From: Anatilimnocola floriformis | GTDB lineage: Bacteria; Planctomycetota; Planctomycetia; Pirellulales; Pirellulaceae | Direction of reading: 5' to 3' | Length of the DNA: 64,000 bases | Assembly: GCF_024256385.1 (NCBI RefSeq) | Contig: NZ_JAMLFW010000001.1 | Span: 5,518,001 to 5,582,000 of the forward strand | In this document: positions 52,530 to 60,287 of the stretch, piece by piece | How the letters are laid out: the number at the start of each line of letters is the position of its first letter | Position numbering within the stretch: the first letter of the stretch is position 1 | The notes under the pieces: model-generated | Databases searched by the model: none | What the model was told of the DNA's origin: nothing | What the model saw: the letters and a program-made list of their open reading frames with translations, nothing else | Program-made: the position numbers and the translations under genes

Positions 52530-52592
52530 ACCGCCCAAGCGCAACGCCCATAGCAGTATCAGCCAGAACTAATCGCGCAGCGTGAATTTCAT
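52530..52592 (-). pseudogene. Decayed copy of LRDLFWL gene (early stop)
   Basis: ATG 52592 reads MKFTLRD, then TAG (52569-52571), then FWLILLWA. The two intact neighbours read MKLNLRDLFWLLL and MQLNLRDLFWLIL, so the Leu codon TTG became TAG. Similarity fades after about 15 codons. The remainder of the gap from 52339 to 52663 shows nothing recognisable. Confidence 0.6.
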
Positions 52593-52663
52593 CGCCCGAT
52601 ACAACCCTCGTATGAAAGAGCTCAGCCGGAGCGACGGCCAGCCATGATTGTGATGACGTTTCA

Positions 52664-52870
52664 TCATCGTTTATCAATCTGCGTCGTCGGTCCGCTTTTG
52701 TACTCAATGACTCTCGCTCTCTCTAACAAGCTCTTCAGTTCCGCGTTCGCTGCATCTCGTTGCCTCAACTGGGTACGCAGCCGTCCTTCGGCGGCACGCG
52801 ACAGCCACAAAGCAGTTCCCAGTCCCACGACTAAGATTAGCCAAAACAGATCGCGCAGGTTGAGTTGCAT
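52664..52870 (-). CDS. LRDLFWL-type small membrane protein
   Basis: The product has 68 residues from ATG 52870: NLRDLFWLILVVGLGTALWL as one helix, then a charged helix (RAAEGRLRTQLRQRDAANAELKSLLERARV) able to form a coiled coil. Upstream residues of the longer frame are not conserved with the relative at 53269-53598. Planctomycetes have many proteins with this LRDLFWL opening; the role is unknown. Confidence 0.6.
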   Translation of the reverse strand: MQLNLRDLFWLILVVGLGTALWLSRAAEGRLRTQLRQRDAANAELKSLLERARVIEYKSGPTTQIDKR

Positions 52871-52988
52871 GCACGTCAGTCTACCCAGTTCGTCAAGCTG
52901 AACGCCAATCCGACTTGTTGGGCAACGGGGCTTATTGGGCAAAGCCCGCTGGAACGCGGACAAAACATCCACGCACTTAGACAACTAA

Positions 52989-53288
52989 TTACCCCCGGCG
53001 AGGAACTAATTGGCCCGTCCGGATAAGGCGCTCTCGCTCTGCCCGCTGTTCCTTGCGGTTCATTTCCCGCCAAACTCGCCGATCAATTGTCTCTAGCGGC
53101 CAGAAAAAGCGGTTGGCCCACAATCCACAGTAGCGATAGTTGCTCTCACCATTCCGCCACCGGGAGTATTTTTCAAACTTTTCCGCCACTGGGTCGACTA
53201 GCACCAGATAGCTTCCCACGTAGATCGCCATGATCAAAAGCACACTTGCGAAGATCGGTGGGACGGCGCTACGCATCCTCGCTTTCAT
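52989..53288 (-). CDS. Small membrane protein
   Basis: The product has 99 residues with one N-terminal helix (PPIFASVLLIMAIYVGSYLVLV), then a basic and acidic tail (RRVWREMNRKEQRAERERLIRTGQ). Its start overlaps the end of the upstream gene by 20 bases. It sits between the two intact LRDLFWL genes on the same strand. Confidence 0.6.
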   Translation of the reverse strand: MKARMRSAVPPIFASVLLIMAIYVGSYLVLVDPVAEKFEKYSRWRNGESNYRYCGLWANRFFWPLETIDRRVWREMNRKEQRAERERLIRTGQLVPRRG

Positions 53289-53598
53289 GCGAAATCACCT
53301 TCCACTTGCCGGCTACGAACGTGACTCGCCAACGCTCAACCGCACCGGAGACTCCATTGCCAGAGCGGAACATTATCATTATCTCCCCATCATGATCTTG
53401 GTTTACCCTGGCGAGGCGGAAATGAGGACCGACATCACTGTTCTTGCGGGCAAATTCAACCGCATCAATGAACGGTGCGGGAATCAGCGCTGACACACGC
53501 TGGTATTCGCGGCGCACCTTGGAAGTTTCAGTCCACCAGCCAATCGCAATTGCGATCACCAAAAGCAGCCAGAACAAATCGCGCAGGTTTAGTTTCAT
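53269..53598 (-). CDS. LRDLFWL-type protein with C-terminal soluble domain
   Basis: The product has 109 residues: MKLNLRDLFWLLLVIAIAIG as an anchor, then a soluble part (PHFRLARVNQDHDGEIMIMF, ERWRVTFVAGKWKVISH) that looks like a small beta domain. The N-terminal DNA is close to that of 52870 and 52592. First gene of a likely three-gene unit on the minus strand. Confidence 0.65.
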   Translation of the reverse strand: MKLNLRDLFWLLLVIAIAIGWWTETSKVRREYQRVSALIPAPFIDAVEFARKNSDVGPHFRLARVNQDHDGEIMIMFRSGNGVSGAVERWRVTFVAGKWKVISHESEDA

Positions 53599-53831
53599 TA
53601 GGCGGGCTCTGATTGCACGTATGCTTTGATGACCAAGAGCGAATTGACAGTTACAATCGCGGCGACGAAGACCAACCCAAATCTCGCACCGTGAGTTCCA
53701 CTTGTCAATTTACAAACGGCAACGTCACGAGAGTGGCACTTTCCCGTTGATAATCGCCCGCCCACGGCGAACAATGAAAGAGTTCGTGTGTCTGTTAGTG
53801 CGAGTCGCATGGATTTACCAGGAATAGCCTT

Positions 53832-54482
53832 ATGGCGAGCAATGCTCCCCAAGTCGCCAGTTTTGCCCCGGCCGTCCGCACTAAGCGGAGCGGCAACGGG
53901 CTGCCGATCTGGGCCAAGATCGTGCTCGGTGTGCTGGGCACGCTCTCCTGCATCGCCATGGTCTATGGCTTTGTGAGCCTGTTTGGCCGGGTGCATGGGA
54001 CAGAGTTGTGCGCCGAGACGCTCGAACGGCGGTCGTTTTCGTTCCTCGAGGTGCCGTTCATCGGCTGGCAGATTCAAGCCACGAAATATGTCGACATCAG
54101 CGGCACGCTCGAAGGCTACCTGGCCACGGAAAAGCTCGTGCCGGCTCCGCCAGCCGCGAAAAAGACCTGGCACCTCATCACTTTGACTCGTGGCATGACC
54201 AGCGTCCGTCGCGGCCAACCCCAAATTCTCTGCCGCTATCTCGACGCCCTCAACAGCAAACACGAGAGCGCCTGGCTGGCCTGGAGCAAAGACAACCCGC
54301 AACTCGCCCCGCATGTCTGGCAAGGCGTGTGCGATCTGGCCTTGGCCGGTGAATACACGGCAGTGCCCGACCTGATGGAGCTGCCCCGAGGAGCTACCGA
54401 TGCCGTGGCTCTGCAAAAGGAGATTCAGCGGGTGGTAAAAGAAGCGGTGACGGCGCCAGCACCAGTGGAACCGAAGAAATAG
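53832..54482 (+). CDS. Hypothetical single-span membrane protein
   Basis: The product has 216 residues. A basic head (VRTKRSGNGLPIWAK) precedes one helix (IVLGVLGTLSCIAMVYGFVSLF). The rest is soluble, with FIGWQIQATKYVDISGTLEGYL and WLAWSKDNPQLAPHVWQGVCDLALAG and a Pro/Ala-rich end. Family unknown. It is followed by several perfect inverted repeats and converges with the DHDPS-family gene. Confidence 0.65.
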   Translation: MASNAPQVASFAPAVRTKRSGNGLPIWAKIVLGVLGTLSCIAMVYGFVSLFGRVHGTELCAETLERRSFSFLEVPFIGWQIQATKYVDISGTLEGYLATEKLVPAPPAAKKTWHLITLTRGMTSVRRGQPQILCRYLDALNSKHESAWLAWSKDNPQLAPHVWQGVCDLALAGEYTAVPDLMELPRGATDAVALQKEIQRVVKEAVTAPAPVEPKK

Positions 54483-54488
54483 CAAAAA

Positions 54489-54633
54489 GCCATCGCATAA
54501 ATGGCATATCGGGCAGGTGTTATAAAATGTTATATTCTGGACCGAATATAACACTCCATTTTCGGCGCAAGTCGTTCTCTACAAACGACTTTTACAAGAA
54601 ACAGAAAATCTCGCCGGGTGTTATATAACACCC
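54489..54633. terminator. Cluster of four inverted repeats between convergent genes
   Basis: GCCAT/ATGGC (54489-54505); TGTTATATTC-TGGACC-GAATATAACA (54528-54553); AAGTCGTT/AACGACTT followed by TTAC (54569-54591); GGGTGTTATATAACACCC (54616-54633). The third can act as a terminator for the plus-strand gene. The two TGTTATA palindromes are AT-rich and share a motif with 54517-54524. Confidence 0.6.
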
Positions 54634-54667
54634 CCTCGGTATAGCGTGATCGCTGGCCCGCGGCAAG

Positions 54668-55690
54668 TTAGGCAATACCGCGCTTGCGGAGTTCGCCGAC
54701 GACGTTTTGGACGATCCGCGCGACGTGGTCGGCATCGACCGGCGGCGGCACCTTGCAACCGCCGGCGGGCTCTGAGGTGAAGCCTTCGGCAGCGAGGAGG
54801 CATTGCAACTGGTCGCTCAGTTTGCGGAGCTGGTCGAGCTGCACATCAGACTTCGGTTGGCGACTCGGGCCGGGATCGATGCCGCGGAGCTTGAGCGCAG
54901 CGCGGAAGCCGTCGGGGAACTCGGCCGAATAGAGCATGGTGTCGAACAGCGGTAGCAGGCGATATTGCAGATCGCGGGCTTCGTCGATCTTGCCGGCGAT
55001 AGTCAGTTCGTAGAGCTTCTTGGTGATCTCGGGTGCCACGCCGCTGGTGGCGTTCGTTCCGCCATCGCAGCCGATCAGCAGCATGGGCATGAGGGCGGCA
55101 TCCCAACCAGTGAAGAAGCTAAAGTCGGGCCGCAGCGACCGAACGGCGGCGATCATGCGCATCATGTGCGGCAGATCGCCCGAGCTGTCTTTGATGGCGA
55201 CCACGCGCGGGCACTCTTCGGCCAGACGTTGCACGGTCGGCACGTCGATGGGCGAGGCGAACATCGGGATGTTATAGAGCGTGATATCGATCGGGCTGTT
55301 GTCGGCGATCTCTTTGAAATAGGCATACACGCCGGCCGGCGACAGCTTGTAATAAAAGGGCGAAACAATGGCGACGGCGCGGCAACCCAGCGTGTGGTAA
55401 TGCTCGCAAGCCTTGATCGTTTCGCGAGCGTTGGCTTCGGCGGCCCCGGCGAGAATCGGCACGCGGCCGCGAGTTTGATCGGCCATGATCTCGATCACGC
55501 GGCGGCGTTCCTCGACCGTGAACCGCGTGAACTCGCCGGTGCTGCCGTTGGGATACAAGCCATGCACGCCGTGATCGATCAGCCAATCGACATACCGCCG
55601 CAGCTCGGGCTCGTTGATGTCGGCGTTCTTATCGAGCGGCACGATGTTCGGAGTGAAGATGCCGCGAAGGCGGTTGTCGGCGGTGGGCAT
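54668..55690 (-). CDS. Dihydrodipicolinate synthase family lyase
   Basis: The product has 340 residues from ATG 55690; an upstream ATG at 55756 gives a less typical N-terminus. Class I aldolase of the DHDPS/N-acetylneuraminate lyase family: GSTGE at 49-53, Tyr in LYNIP (Y139), and Schiff-base Lys in VAIKDSSGD (K167). Family members cleave or form pyruvate-linked C-C bonds. Core length is about 300; a C-terminal extension of ~30 residues is present. No lysine-pathway gene is adjacent, so it may act in sugar acid metabolism. Confidence 0.85.
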   Translation of the reverse strand: MPTADNRLRGIFTPNIVPLDKNADINEPELRRYVDWLIDHGVHGLYPNGSTGEFTRFTVEERRRVIEIMADQTRGRVPILAGAAEANARETIKACEHYHTLGCRAVAIVSPFYYKLSPAGVYAYFKEIADNSPIDITLYNIPMFASPIDVPTVQRLAEECPRVVAIKDSSGDLPHMMRMIAAVRSLRPDFSFFTGWDAALMPMLLIGCDGGTNATSGVAPEITKKLYELTIAGKIDEARDLQYRLLPLFDTMLYSAEFPDGFRAALKLRGIDPGPSRQPKSDVQLDQLRKLSDQLQCLLAAEGFTSEPAGGCKVPPPVDADHVARIVQNVVGELRKRGIA

Positions 55691-55908
55691 GGTGGTGAAT
55701 CGTGCGGGGAGGAATATTCGGGCGGGCTCGATGCGAATGCGAGTCTTGCGGAACAATACAGGCTAATTCGGCTGGCGACCGCTGCAAGTTTTCGCAAGCT
55801 GCGGTTCATGCTGCTGGTATCGAAAATGCCGGCCAGCTAGTACAAAAAGCACTGCGAACTCGACACTGCTCAGCATAGCGTAAATGTCCTTTCCCGAGGT
55901 TCCTCTCC

Positions 55909-58413
55909 GTGCAATCAGGCCGTTCACCGAAAAAACGCCCGCGGCCCGGCCGCGAGGATTTGCCCCGCAAGGAACCGGCCCGCGAAGAAAAACCACGCGA
56001 GGCCGCAGCCATCGCTCGGCAGCAATTTGAATCCAGCGAATTGCTCGCGCGACTAGGCCTGCGCTGGACGGGCACAGCAGCCATCCTGGCCGGCATTCTT
56101 TTTTTCTGGACCTGGCTGTTTCTCGATAGTGCTAACCGCGGCACAATCTTGCTCGGCATCATGCGGCCGGAAGATCTGATCGGCCAATGGTTGGGCCATA
56201 TTGGTCACGCCAAACCGCCGCTGGGATTTTTCGATCGCGCGCCGATCGTGCTCACGGCTTTATTCATTCTGGTGGCGAGTCTCGGGCCTGGCTCGCTGCT
56301 GGTGAGTTGGCTCACGGGAAAAAAAGTCGAAGACAAACTTGAACACATCGTGCTCGCGCTCGGCGCGGGATTGAACCTAGGCTCGCTGCTGGTGCTCGCC
56401 GGTGGCATGTCGACACCGGGCGCACTGCGCGAGCCCTGGTGGATTTGGCTGGGACTGCTGATCGGCCTGTTATTGCTGCCGGTTGCCGTGTGGAGATTGT
56501 TGGGAACTGCCGACGAGAACGTGGAGCAAATCCCGCTCACGAAAGACGAGAAGCAAAGCTGGCTGGCTCGCTGGGGTTGGATTTTTATCGCTCTGCTGAG
56601 TCTGCCGTATTTGTTCGGCGGTGTGCTGCTGTCGTGGGACTTCGACGTACGCGAGTATCACCTGCAAGCGCCGAAGGAATGGATGCAGCGCGGGCAGATT
56701 GAATTTCTGCCGCACAATGTCTATGCCAACATGCCGCTCGGAGCCGAGATGCATGCGATCACGGCTACGTCGATTCTCGGCGCCGGCGATGAAGCCTGGT
56801 GGCTCGGCGGCTTGACCGGCAAGCTGATCGTTTCGCTCTACGCGCCGCTCACCGCACTGTTGCTGTGGAGCATCGGTCGGCGACTGGGGAACGTGCAAGT
56901 CGGACTGATTGCTGCCGTTTGCTACTTGACGCTGCCCTGGGTCGGGCACGTTGCCATCAGCGGCTTGAACGACGCGGTCCTCGGCTTTTATCTGCTCGCT
57001 TGCTGGTGGGTTTGGTGGCGGGGCGAAGCAAATTGGCGGGCGCTGTTGCTGGCTGGTTTCTTTGCCGGAGCAGGCGCCGCCGTGAAATATCCCGCGGCAA
57101 TCTTCGTGGTCATGCCGCTGGTGATCGAGACGCTGCTGCGAAAGTTCCGCCTCCGCGGCGGTCAGGCCGCGCAGGTCTCACACCTAGAGAAACTTCGTCA
57201 GGCCGCGATCGCCATGGTCTTGCTGCTGATCGGTGGTCTGGCCGGCAGTGGCCTGTGGTATGCCAAAAATGCGATGCTGACCGGCAACCCGGTTTATCCA
57301 CTCCTCGCCAAGACGCTCGGCGGCGAAACCCGTACGCCGGAGAAAGATGCCCGCTGGGTCAAAGCCCACGCCGTGCCGGAGGATAAAGCGGGGCGCCGGT
57401 TCACCGTCGCCGATGTCATCCAGCGAGCGAGTTCCTTTGCCATTCGCTCACCACTAGCCAGCCCGTTGCTCGTGCCGCTGGCCCTCTGCGGTTGCCTCGC
57501 GGTGCTGCAACAGTGGCGTTCCAAGTCGCGGCAGTCACAAACGATCGAGCGATTCGCCCGGCTTGCCGTCGGCCTCGTCGCGTTTAATTTTGTCGCCTGG
57601 TATCTGCTGACGCACCGCATCGATCGATTTCTGGTTCCCGCCCTGCCGCTGCTTGCGCTCTTGGCGGGGTTTGGTTATGCCTGGCTAAAGGACAACGCCG
57701 GCTCAGCCATCGCCCGCACATTTCTCGCGGTTGGTTTGCTTTACAGCGTGCTCGTGCTCACCGGCTTTGCTGCCGTGGTCGATGCTCGGTGGTTCGTCGC
57801 GCTGAAGTATCTGCGCGAGGATCCGGTAATCTCCAATGACCCCATGGACCTCGCACTTTTGCGTCTCACGCCAGCCGAGCACTGGCTGAACGAACGTCTG
57901 ACCGGCGACGGCGGCGTGCTGCTGGTCGGCGGCGCCTGCGTGTGGGATTTGAACGGCAAGTCGCAAGCGACGAATGTTTATTACAACACGTGCTTCGACG
58001 ATTGCGTGCTGCTGAATTGGCGATCGGGAAAAAAGACCGTCGAGGAATTTCGCGAGGAGTTCACCAAACGCAACGTGAAGTATCTCTGCGTCGATTGGAA
58101 CGAACTGCGGCGATACATGAGCGAGGGGAACTACGGCTACGATCGACGTTTCTCGGCCAAGGATTCGCTGAGTCTGTTCAACAATTTCGAACACACGCGA
58201 CTGCTCAAGCAGGAGATCAGCTTCGGCGAGGAGCGGGAATTTCTCGGTTTCGCGCCCCGGCCGTCGCAGGTGATCTATCGCGTGCTGACGGCAGCCGAAG
58301 CAGCGTCGGAAGCGGCGGCTGAGCGTCGCCAGAAAGCGGCGACGAAAAACATCAAGCCCACTCCGCAAGCGGAGCCGCCGAAGTCGGCGAACCAATCGAG
58401 CACGTCGGAATGA
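55909..58413 (+). CDS. GT39-like polytopic membrane glycosyltransferase
   Basis: The product has 834 residues from GTG 55909. A basic, disordered head (KKRPRPGREDLPRKE) precedes about twelve helices. The first external loop has DFDVREYHLQAPKEWMQRG with acidic residues as in the ArnT/PMT (GT39) fold, and HNVYANMPLGAEMHA follows. The C-terminal ~200 residues are a soluble domain (LTGDGGVLLVGGACVWDLNG). Such proteins transfer sugars from polyprenyl phosphate; donor and acceptor unknown. The last 139 bases overlap the VanZ-like gene on the other strand. Confidence 0.78.
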   Translation: MQSGRSPKKRPRPGREDLPRKEPAREEKPREAAAIARQQFESSELLARLGLRWTGTAAILAGILFFWTWLFLDSANRGTILLGIMRPEDLIGQWLGHIGHAKPPLGFFDRAPIVLTALFILVASLGPGSLLVSWLTGKKVEDKLEHIVLALGAGLNLGSLLVLAGGMSTPGALREPWWIWLGLLIGLLLLPVAVWRLLGTADENVEQIPLTKDEKQSWLARWGWIFIALLSLPYLFGGVLLSWDFDVREYHLQAPKEWMQRGQIEFLPHNVYANMPLGAEMHAITATSILGAGDEAWWLGGLTGKLIVSLYAPLTALLLWSIGRRLGNVQVGLIAAVCYLTLPWVGHVAISGLNDAVLGFYLLACWWVWWRGEANWRALLLAGFFAGAGAAVKYPAAIFVVMPLVIETLLRKFRLRGGQAAQVSHLEKLRQAAIAMVLLLIGGLAGSGLWYAKNAMLTGNPVYPLLAKTLGGETRTPEKDARWVKAHAVPEDKAGRRFTVADVIQRASSFAIRSPLASPLLVPLALCGCLAVLQQWRSKSRQSQTIERFARLAVGLVAFNFVAWYLLTHRIDRFLVPALPLLALLAGFGYAWLKDNAGSAIARTFLAVGLLYSVLVLTGFAAVVDARWFVALKYLREDPVISNDPMDLALLRLTPAEHWLNERLTGDGGVLLVGGACVWDLNGKSQATNVYYNTCFDDCVLLNWRSGKKTVEEFREEFTKRNVKYLCVDWNELRRYMSEGNYGYDRRFSAKDSLSLFNNFEHTRLLKQEISFGEEREFLGFAPRPSQVIYRVLTAAEAASEAAAERRQKAATKNIKPTPQAEPPKSANQSSTSE

Positions 58414-58724
58414 CGGCCGACGAACGACTGAGTCCACTCATCCAGACCGCCGTAGGCAATCACGAGCAGGAACACGCCGAAGTAACCCCACTCCCGCCGC
58501 GGTCGCCAGGTTTCATAGGCCGAGCATAAGAGAATGGTGAGGACGCAGAACGCACTCGAGTGCTGATATTTGTCGAGCGAGTTCGCCGCCCCCGGCAAGG
58601 CGATCGGCACGTGGGTGGCAATGAACTGCAGCGTCCACCAGGCTCCCGCCACCAGCGACAGCAAGAACAGCCGCGAGCGAAAAGCATGGGCCGGCTTGGC
58701 GTAAGGTGGGTCGAAGGTGCTCAT
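58275..58724 (-). CDS. VanZ-like membrane protein
   Basis: The product has 149 residues and about four helices. The block LDEWTQSFVGRHSDVLDWFADFGGSACG is the VanZ-like signature, after LDKYQHSSAFCVLTILL. VanZ relatives affect cell-envelope processes, with no known reaction. Its last 139 bases are antisense to the end of the GT39-like gene, and the C-terminal AASDAASAAVSTR may be non-essential. Confidence 0.8.
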   Translation of the reverse strand: MSTFDPPYAKPAHAFRSRLFLLSLVAGAWWTLQFIATHVPIALPGAANSLDKYQHSSAFCVLTILLCSAYETWRPRREWGYFGVFLLVIAYGGLDEWTQSFVGRHSDVLDWFADFGGSACGVGLMFFVAAFWRRSAAASDAASAAVSTR

Positions 58725-58838
58725 GATCGGCGAATCGACCGGCGCGGCAAGAAAATCGGCTCAGAACAATGGAGTATAACATTGGAATCGAAGTTGGCTC
58801 AGGCTTGATGCTGCGTGACGCAGTTCGCGGGATGATTT

Positions 58839-59801
58839 ATGACGGTTTTGGTGACAGGTGGCGCGGGTTTTATCGGCAGTCACCTAGCGCATGCGCTTTT
58901 AGAGCACTCCGCAGCCGCAAATTCGCCGCTGGCCAGTTCTACGATCGTCGTCCTTGATAATTTCAACGATTACTACGACCCGCAGCTAAAACGCCAAAAT
59001 GCTGCCGAACTGGCGAAGTCGCCTCGGGTGCGGATTGTCGAAGCCGACTTCTGCGATACTGCCGCGATGGAGCAACTGTTTGCTGAGCAGCGTTTCACGC
59101 ACGTCGTGCATCTGGGTGGTTCTCCGGGCGTCCCTTACAGCGTGAATCATCCGGCCGAAGTGCTGCACAACAATGTGCAAGGAACGCTGTCGTTGCTCGA
59201 AGCTGCCCGGCGACATCCGGTCGAGCGGTTTTTGTTCAGCAGCAGTTCGACGGTCTACGGCCCGGGAGCGAAAGCGCCGTTCGTCGAAGACGCGCCGCTC
59301 GGCACCCCGGCCAGTCCCTATGGCGTGAGCAAGCGCGCCGCGGAATTGCTGGGACTCAACTACGCCAAGCTCCACGGCGTGCCGTTTGTTTCGCTCCGGC
59401 TGTTCAATGTTTACGGCGTGCGGATGCGCCCCGAGTTATCGCTCGCGGCATTTGCCACTGCCGTGAAAAACGAAAAGCCGATTCGCCTCTTCGGCGATGG
59501 AAGCGTGCTGCGCGACTTTACGCACGTCAGCGATATTTGCCGCGGCGTGATCAGCGCGCTCACCGCGCCGAACATCGCGGGCGAATGCCTGAACCTCGGC
59601 CATGATCAGCCGGTGATGATGCGCGATCTGATCACGCTCATTGAGAAATGCGCGGCGAAGAAGGCGCTCATCGAGCGCCTTCCCGCGCGATCGGAAGACA
59701 TGCCGCTGACACACGCTGATCTGACGAAGGCCCGCCGGCTGCTGGGATATCAACCGGCGGTTTCGCTCGAACAGGGCGTGCGCGATTTTGTGAGCTACTA
59801 G
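58839..59801 (+). CDS. NAD-dependent sugar epimerase/dehydratase
   Basis: The product has 320 residues. NAD motif GGAGFIG at 7-13, the SSSTVYG serine site, and YGVSK with catalytic Tyr and Lys. [14 protein letters not shown] after strand 2 resembles UDP-glucuronate 4-epimerases. It would supply a nucleotide sugar for envelope polymers, which fits the GT39-like gene nearby. The stop TAG overlaps the convergent alpha-CTD-like gene by four bases. Confidence 0.88.
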   Translation: MTVLVTGGAGFIGSHLAHALLEHSAAANSPLASSTIVVLDNFNDYYDPQLKRQNAAELAKSPRVRIVEADFCDTAAMEQLFAEQRFTHVVHLGGSPGVPYSVNHPAEVLHNNVQGTLSLLEAARRHPVERFLFSSSSTVYGPGAKAPFVEDAPLGTPASPYGVSKRAAELLGLNYAKLHGVPFVSLRLFNVYGVRMRPELSLAAFATAVKNEKPIRLFGDGSVLRDFTHVSDICRGVISALTAPNIAGECLNLGHDQPVMMRDLITLIEKCAAKKALIERLPARSEDMPLTHADLTKARRLLGYQPAVSLEQGVRDFVSY

Positions 59802-60076
59802 CGAACGGCCAATTGGGCGCGCGACGCACGGAAGAAGCCGAACTTCTCCAGCGACTTATAAACTTCCTCAAGCGTCTTCTCGCCGAAGTTGGCGATGCTG
59901 AGGAGCTGCGACGGGGTGCTGTTGAGCAGGTCGCGGACAGTGAAGATGCCGCGCTCTTCCAGGCAGTTGGTGGTGCGGACCGAGAGGCCGATTTCGGCCG
60001 TGCTCATTTCCAACCGTTCCTTTTGTTGGCGAGCTTGTTCGTCTTGGCGGCTGAGCGGAATGCGGGTACGGCTCAT
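59798..60076 (-). CDS. Stand-alone RNA polymerase alpha-CTD-like protein
   Basis: The product has 92 residues from ATG 60076 with GGGAGGG upstream. Residues ~24-82 ([20 protein letters not shown], then [25 protein letters not shown]) match the alpha C-terminal domain of RNA polymerase, which contacts UP elements and activators. The usual N-terminal domain is absent. It could modulate transcription by competing for DNA or partners; that is inference. Confidence 0.8.
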   Translation of the reverse strand: MSRTRIPLSRQDEQARQQKERLEMSTAEIGLSVRTTNCLEERGIFTVRDLLNSTPSQLLSIANFGEKTLEEVYKSLEKFGFFRASRAQLAVR

Positions 60077-60287
60077 GGGGTTCCCTCCCGAAAAACTGGG
60101 TTCAAACTGCAAACCTGGCTGGGCGTCCAATCGTTGGAAGCCAATCAGCCGGGCGAAAGTATAATGGCTCGTCACTCATTTTCCACATGCTAGCGTGAAT
60201 TTTTCCAAGAATGATTCATGAAGTGACAGCAGACTTATGCTAGCTCGCCTCCGCCGCAAACGGCGACGAATTTGGTAAAATCGAAGC

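Noticed and set aside
60134-60165. TTGGAA and TATAAT as a promoter for the helicase gene
   Set aside because: The spacing is about 20 bases, too long for a standard sigma-70 promoter.
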